This document shows positions 12,262-15,931 of a DNA stretch of 15,931 nt, piece by piece (the first letter of the stretch is position 1; every line of letters begins with the position of its first letter). Origin of the DNA: Chloroflexi bacterium UBA4736 (GTDB lineage Bacteria; Chloroflexota; Dormibacteria; Dormibacterales; Dormibacteraceae); NCBI GenBank assembly GCA_002404015.1, contig DHIW01000070.1, forward strand, positions 1 to 15,931, read 5' to 3'. The notes beneath the pieces are model-generated. The model was given only the letters and a program-made list of their open reading frames with translations. It did not search any database and had not been told where the DNA came from. The translations under genes were made by a program, and so were the position numbers.

Positions 12262-13871
12262 CCCGGGTCGCCCTGCGCCGCCACCGCGCGGCGATCATCG
12301 GCTACGGGCTCACGGCCGCGCTCTACGGGCTGGTCCAGGCGGCCGCCTTCCAGCAGATCGCCGGTTCGAGCGAGTCCGCCCGCCTCGCCTTCGGCCACTC
12401 AATGGAGGCCCTGGGCACCCAGATCAGCTACATCCTGCCGCTCCCGGTCCACGTGGAGACCATGAGTGGCTATGTCGGCTGGCGCGTGTTTGGCTTCTTC
12501 GCGATCCTGGGCGCTGTCTGGGCGGTCTCGGCCGGGGCGGGCGCGGCGCCCGGTGACGAGGAGGCTGGCCTGGTCGACCAGTGGCTGGCGACCGGGCTGT
12601 CCAGCGTCCGGCTCGTGGCCTCCCGGGTGGCCGCCTTCGCGATTGGCTCGACGGTTGTCTCGGTGGCCGGCGGAGTCGCCACCGACGTGGGAGCGGCCGG
12701 CGCCGGCTCCCCGCTCGACGCAGCGGCCCTGTCCGCTCAGATGGTTGCGCTGGACGCTCTGACGGTCTGCCTCTTCTGCCTCTCCTACCTGGTCGCCCAG
12801 CTGGGATCCACCAAGCGCGCGGGAGCGGCCGCCGGGGCGGCGGTCGTGGGCGTCCTGTTCTTTCTCAACAGCCTCAGCCGCACCGCGCCCAGCCTGCGTC
12901 CATACCGGGAGATCTCGCCGTTCCGGTGGTATGAGCGCAGCAACCCGCTGACCCCGGGCGGGCACGACGACTGGGCGGCCATCTTCACCCTCGTCCTGGT
13001 CGCGGGCGCCCTGAGCGCCCTGGCCGCCCTCGCCTTCGTGCGGCGCGACGTGGGCTCGCCACTGATCCCTCGGCGTCGGGTCACGCGCCCGGGCCGGGCC
13101 ACTGCCAGCCCGCTACTGAGGGTGCCGATACTGCGCGGCCTGTACCGGCAGCGCTGGGGCCTGTTGGCCTGGCTCGCGGCGGTGGTGGTCCTCGCCGCCT
13201 TCATGGCCAACCTCGGCAAGTCAGTCGTGGACGGGTTCAAGGGAATTTCGGCGATCCAGCAGTACCTGGCGGCCGGCGGCAGCGGCGACCCCTATAGCGC
13301 CTATATCGCCCTGGTCTGGTTCGGGGTCGCCCAGCTGCTGGTCGCGGCCTACGCCATCGTGCAGGTGTCGGGCTGGGCGGCCGAGGACACCGAGGGCGTC
13401 CTGGAGGCGGTGCTCAGCCAGCCCGTGCCTCGCTGGTGGGTCGTGCTCGAGCGCGGCCTCACGCTGGCTGCCGGCATCGCCATCCTGAGCGGCGCCGGCG
13501 CCGTGGCCACCGGGCTGGCGGGGGGCGGGGTCGGGATCCACGTCGACGCGGCATCGATCTGGCGCGCCTCCTGGCTCCTGCTCCCGTTCGGCCTCACCTT
13601 CGCGGCCGCGGGCGCCGTCGGCGTGGGTCGCTGGCCGCGGGCCACCGTCGCGGTCCTCGCCTTCCTGGCCATGGTCAGCTACCTCATCTACCAGCTGGCC
13701 CCGTTCATGGCCTGGCCGGCCTGGGTACCCGACCTCTCGGTTTTCAAGCTGTACGGGACGCCGCTCACGACCGGCGTCTACTGGCTGGGGCTGAACGTCA
13801 TGATCGCGATCGTGGCGGTCGGTTTTGCGGCCGGCGTGTTGATGATGCAGCGGCGGGAGGTCGCCCGCTGA
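12258..13871 (+). CDS. ABC-2 permease, exporter of polyketide-antibiotic type
   Basis: 537-aa integral membrane protein with about twelve hydrophobic segments in two similar halves; the second half begins near 13140 with RGLYRQRWGLLAWLAAVVVL. This double-length architecture is typical of the COG3559 'exporter of polyketide antibiotics' permeases that work with one ATPase, such as the tetronasin-resistance type. Landmarks are GYGLTAALYG near the N-terminus, a soluble loop GAAPGDEEAGLVDQWLATGL after the first helices, and EDTEGVLEAVLSQPVPRWWV at the equivalent place in the second half, which supports internal duplication. The start overlaps the ATPase stop. The exported compound is unknown. Confidence 0.85.
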   Translation: MTRVALRRHRAAIIGYGLTAALYGLVQAAAFQQIAGSSESARLAFGHSMEALGTQISYILPLPVHVETMSGYVGWRVFGFFAILGAVWAVSAGAGAAPGDEEAGLVDQWLATGLSSVRLVASRVAAFAIGSTVVSVAGGVATDVGAAGAGSPLDAAALSAQMVALDALTVCLFCLSYLVAQLGSTKRAGAAAGAAVVGVLFFLNSLSRTAPSLRPYREISPFRWYERSNPLTPGGHDDWAAIFTLVLVAGALSALAALAFVRRDVGSPLIPRRRVTRPGRATASPLLRVPILRGLYRQRWGLLAWLAAVVVLAAFMANLGKSVVDGFKGISAIQQYLAAGGSGDPYSAYIALVWFGVAQLLVAAYAIVQVSGWAAEDTEGVLEAVLSQPVPRWWVVLERGLTLAAGIAILSGAGAVATGLAGGGVGIHVDAASIWRASWLLLPFGLTFAAAGAVGVGRWPRATVAVLAFLAMVSYLIYQLAPFMAWPAWVPDLSVFKLYGTPLTTGVYWLGLNVMIAIVAVGFAAGVLMMQRREVAR

Positions 13872-13911
13872 CGCGCTCACTTTTTGTAGCCGCAACGCCG
13901 AGCCGCTAACG

Positions 13912-13917
13912 TAGAAT
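13912..13917 (+). promoter_or_regulatory. -10 box TAGAAT for ku
   Basis: TAGAAT lies 11 nt before the ATG, predicting a leader of about 4 nt without a Shine-Dalgarno. No clear -35. Confidence 0.45.
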
Positions 13918-13928
13918 CCCAGAGCCCT

Positions 13929-14765
13929 ATGCCGAGATCAATGTGGAAAGGCGTCATCAGCTTCGGAATGGTCTCCATCCCTGTGCGCCTGTACGTCGCC
14001 ACGGAGTCTCATTCCGTCACCTTCCGGCAGCTCTGCTCCGAGCACATGTCGCCGATCAAGTACAAGCGCTGGTGCCAGGCCGGCGACCACGAGGTCCAGT
14101 TCGGCGAGATAGTCAAGGGCTACGAGGTCTCGGACGACCGCTACGTGGTCATCGAGGAGCACGACCTGGAGAACCTTCCACTCCCCACCTCGCGAGCCAT
14201 CGAGATCTCGGAGTTCATCCCCCAGGACGACATCCAGGCCGGCCTCTACTTCAAGTCGGCGTACTACGTCGAGCCCGAGGAAGCGGGGCGCAAGCCCTAC
14301 CACCTGCTCAAGAAGGCGCTGGAGGAGACCGGCAAGGTGGCCGTCGCAAAGATCGCCCTGCGCGACCGCGAGCACCTCTGCGCGCTCCAGCCGGCCGACG
14401 GGCTGATGCTGATGAACACGCTCCACTGGCCTGACGAGATCCGCTCCACCGAGGGCCTGAAGGGGCTCGACGGCGACGTGAAGGTCAACCCCAAGGAGCT
14501 GCAGATGGCCATGTCGCTGGTGGAGAGCCTGGCCGAGGAAACATTCGACCCCTCGCGTTACCAGGACGACTACCACGACGCTCTGATGAAGGTCGTCAAC
14601 GCCAAGGTCGAGGGCGAGGAGATCGTCGCCGCGCCCGAGCCGGAGGCCGCGCCCAAGGTGATGGACCTAATGGAGGCCCTGAAGGCGTCCGTCGAGGCCG
14701 CCAAGAAGCAGCGGGCCGACAAGGCGCCGGCCAAGAAGCCGGCCGCGCGGAGAAAGGCCAGCTAG
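13929..14765 (+). CDS. ku: Non-homologous end-joining protein Ku
   Basis: 278-aa bacterial Ku, which forms a homodimeric ring on double-strand DNA ends and recruits the ligase. The start MPRSMWKGVISFGMVSIPVR is the classic Ku N-terminus, followed by FRQLCSEHMSPIKYKRWC, VIVKGYEVSDDRYVVIEEHD-type sequence (EIVKGYEVSDDRYVVIEEHD) and HLCALQPADGLMLMNTLHWP. The C-terminus (AKKQRADKAPAKKPAARRK) is the short Lys/Ala-rich tail found in many Ku proteins and thought to help DNA binding or sliding. The length is normal. It is followed 21 bp later by the ligase gene, which has its own -10 box. Confidence 0.95.
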   Translation: MPRSMWKGVISFGMVSIPVRLYVATESHSVTFRQLCSEHMSPIKYKRWCQAGDHEVQFGEIVKGYEVSDDRYVVIEEHDLENLPLPTSRAIEISEFIPQDDIQAGLYFKSAYYVEPEEAGRKPYHLLKKALEETGKVAVAKIALRDREHLCALQPADGLMLMNTLHWPDEIRSTEGLKGLDGDVKVNPKELQMAMSLVESLAEETFDPSRYQDDYHDALMKVVNAKVEGEEIVAAPEPEAAPKVMDLMEALKASVEAAKKQRADKAPAKKPAARRKAS

Positions 14766-14773
14766 CGGCCCGT

Positions 14774-14779
14774 TAGCCT
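14774..14779 (+). promoter_or_regulatory. -10 box TAGCCT for the ligase gene
   Basis: TAGCCT is followed by 7 nt and the GTG at 14787. Those 7 nt are AGGAGGC, so the start could serve either a leaderless mRNA or ribosomes on a read-through ku transcript. Confidence 0.45.
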
Positions 14780-14786
14780 AGGAGGC

Positions 14787-15818
14787 GTGCAGAACGCCGA
14801 CCAGCTTCTGTTCGAGCTGGACGCCTTCCCGCCCGCCGTCCGCCCGATGCAGGCGGTTTCCGCCGAGGCCCCGTTCTCAGCCGAGGACTACCTGTTCGAG
14901 GTCAAGTGGGACGGCCTGCGCGGCCTCCTGTTCGTCGATGCCGAGGGCGGCGTGCGCCTGCAGGACCGCGGCCTGAAGGACATCACCGACCTGCTGCCCG
15001 AGATGGCCTCGCTGGGTTCCCAGATCACCCATCCGGCGGTGCTGGACGGCGAGCTGGTCGCGACCGACGAGGAGGGACGGCCCGACTACCACGCTCTCCG
15101 CCGGCGCCTGCTGGGCGGCGCGGCGCTGGCCGAGGAGGTGCCGCTGGCGTTCCTGGCCTTCGATGCGCTCTACCTGGACGGGCGCTCCCTGCTCCGCCAG
15201 CCGCTGACGCGCCGGAAGGCCCGGCTCCGCAAGGCGGTGACCAGCGGCGGCCACCTCTTCGTGCCCGACCACATAGAAAAGGAAGGGGTGGAGCTCTTCG
15301 AGGCCTGCCTGGAGCGCGGCCTGGAGGGCGTCATGGCCAAGCACGGCGAGAGCACCTACGTGCCCGGCCAGCGCAGCCCGTTCTGGCTGAAGGTGAAGGC
15401 GGTCAAGAGCGACGACTTCGTCGTGACCGGTTGGACGCCCGGCCGGCCCTTCGGCGCGCTGCTTGTCGGCTACTACGAGCGCGGCCACCTGCTGCCCTGC
15501 GGCTCGGTGGTAGGGGGCTACGAGCCGGAGGTCGCCGAGGCGATGGCGCGCGAGCTGGAGGATCTGGAGACGGAGCTCAGCCCGCTCGAGCCGCCGCCCA
15601 TCATGACCGCCCCGGTGCGGTGGTGCCGGCCCGAGCTGGTGATCAGCGTCCGCTACTCGGAGTGGTCGCCCGACGGCACCCTGCGCTTCCCGATCTTCAA
15701 CGGCCTGCGCCCAGAGGTCCACCCCGCCGAGTGCGTGCGCCACCGGCCGCGGGTCGTCATCGGCGGCCGGGTCGCGCCCGGCTCACCGATCTTCGACCTC
15801 ACGCGCTTCCCGTTCTAG
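14787..15818 (+). CDS. ligD: ATP-dependent DNA ligase, LigD ligase-domain type
   Basis: 343-aa ligase that seals DNA ends, most likely with Ku. Nucleotidyltransferase motifs are in order: motif I EVKWDGLR with catalytic Lys40, DGEL at 87-90, AFDALYLDG at 124-132, EGVMAK at 180-185 and WLKVK at 200-204. The OB-fold domain follows from about 207 (DDFVVTGWTPG ... LRFPIFNGLRPEVHP). The polymerase and phosphoesterase domains of full LigD are absent here, so those activities would need separate genes. The GTG start is supported by TAGCCT and AGGAGG immediately upstream. The gene ends one base before an apparent IS end but appears intact. LigC is the alternative name for stand-alone ligases of this kind. 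Confidence 0.9.
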   Translation: MQNADQLLFELDAFPPAVRPMQAVSAEAPFSAEDYLFEVKWDGLRGLLFVDAEGGVRLQDRGLKDITDLLPEMASLGSQITHPAVLDGELVATDEEGRPDYHALRRRLLGGAALAEEVPLAFLAFDALYLDGRSLLRQPLTRRKARLRKAVTSGGHLFVPDHIEKEGVELFEACLERGLEGVMAKHGESTYVPGQRSPFWLKVKAVKSDDFVVTGWTPGRPFGALLVGYYERGHLLPCGSVVGGYEPEVAEAMARELEDLETELSPLEPPPIMTAPVRWCRPELVISVRYSEWSPDGTLRFPIFNGLRPEVHPAECVRHRPRVVIGGRVAPGSPIFDLTRFPF

Positions 15819-15931
15819 CAGGGTGTTGAAGAAGGTCGGCGAGGGATTCGGTGGCCAGGTGGCCCAGCTCCTAGGCGGCTCCGAGAACCGGAGCAAAGCG
15901 TATTGGAAATACGCGTCGCGAGGATCGCAGG
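15819..15931. mobile_element. Probable end of an insertion sequence (partial)
   Basis: Directly after the ligase stop the sequence AGGGTGTTGAAGAAGG resembles the terminal repeat of several transposase families (GGGTGTTGAAaAA type, for example IS1182/IS5-like). It is followed by two tight hairpins: GCTCCG-AGAAC-CGGAGC (15878-15894) and GCGTATT-GGA-AATACGC (15898-15914). Such hairpins often lie in the untranslated end of an IS. No transposase codons can be recognised in the 113 bases available. Confidence 0.45.

Overview
The window is high-GC bacterial DNA. Several genes start about 6-8 nt after a TANNNT -10 box, which is the layout of leaderless transcripts. It also carries a Ku plus ATP-dependent ligase pair and a two-domain exporter permease with its ATPase. 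Together these suggest an actinobacterium or a member of the Chloroflexota/Dormibacterota-like groups; the sequence alone does not decide between them.

The window has two parts. From about 9045 to the right end is ordinary chromosome: the first 295 codons of the Mg-chelatase-like ATPase gene yifB/comM (minus), a metallo-beta-lactamase-fold hydrolase (minus), a divergent operon of a GbsR/MarR-type regulator, ABC ATPase and ABC-2 permease, then ku and a ligase with LigD-type motifs, and what looks like an IS end starting right after the ligase stop codon.

From position 1 to about 9045 is accessory DNA. yifB is cut exactly where Walker B should follow and runs in frame into a large serine recombinase, so this is most likely one end of an integrative element whose other end lies left of the window. 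Reading leftward on the minus strand from the junction come the serine integrase, a hairpin-plus-T6 leader, a small HTH protein, a 51-aa protein overlapping it by ATGA, a His/Cys-rich 147-aa protein, a 215-nt gene-free stretch full of inverted repeats, a 712-aa TOPRIM/RecA-like primase-helicase, an 18-aa ORF and a small zinc-finger protein. This resembles the integration, control and replication module of an actinophage-like, plasmid-like or satellite element.

Further left is a second, different recombinase (tyrosine type), divergent from a 77-aa conserved-looking protein. It is followed by an uncharacterised 316-aa protein and a decayed IS1595-type transposase whose N-terminal half has been replaced by a small Cys-containing protein. 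The left part is therefore a composite of at least two integration systems and an IS remnant.

No tRNA, rRNA or CRISPR array was recognised. The most interesting points are the in-frame yifB-integrase junction, the terminator-like hairpin that contains the HTH gene's ribosome binding site, the structured non-coding block beside the primase, and the regulator gene whose promoter and operator overlap the place where its start codon should be.
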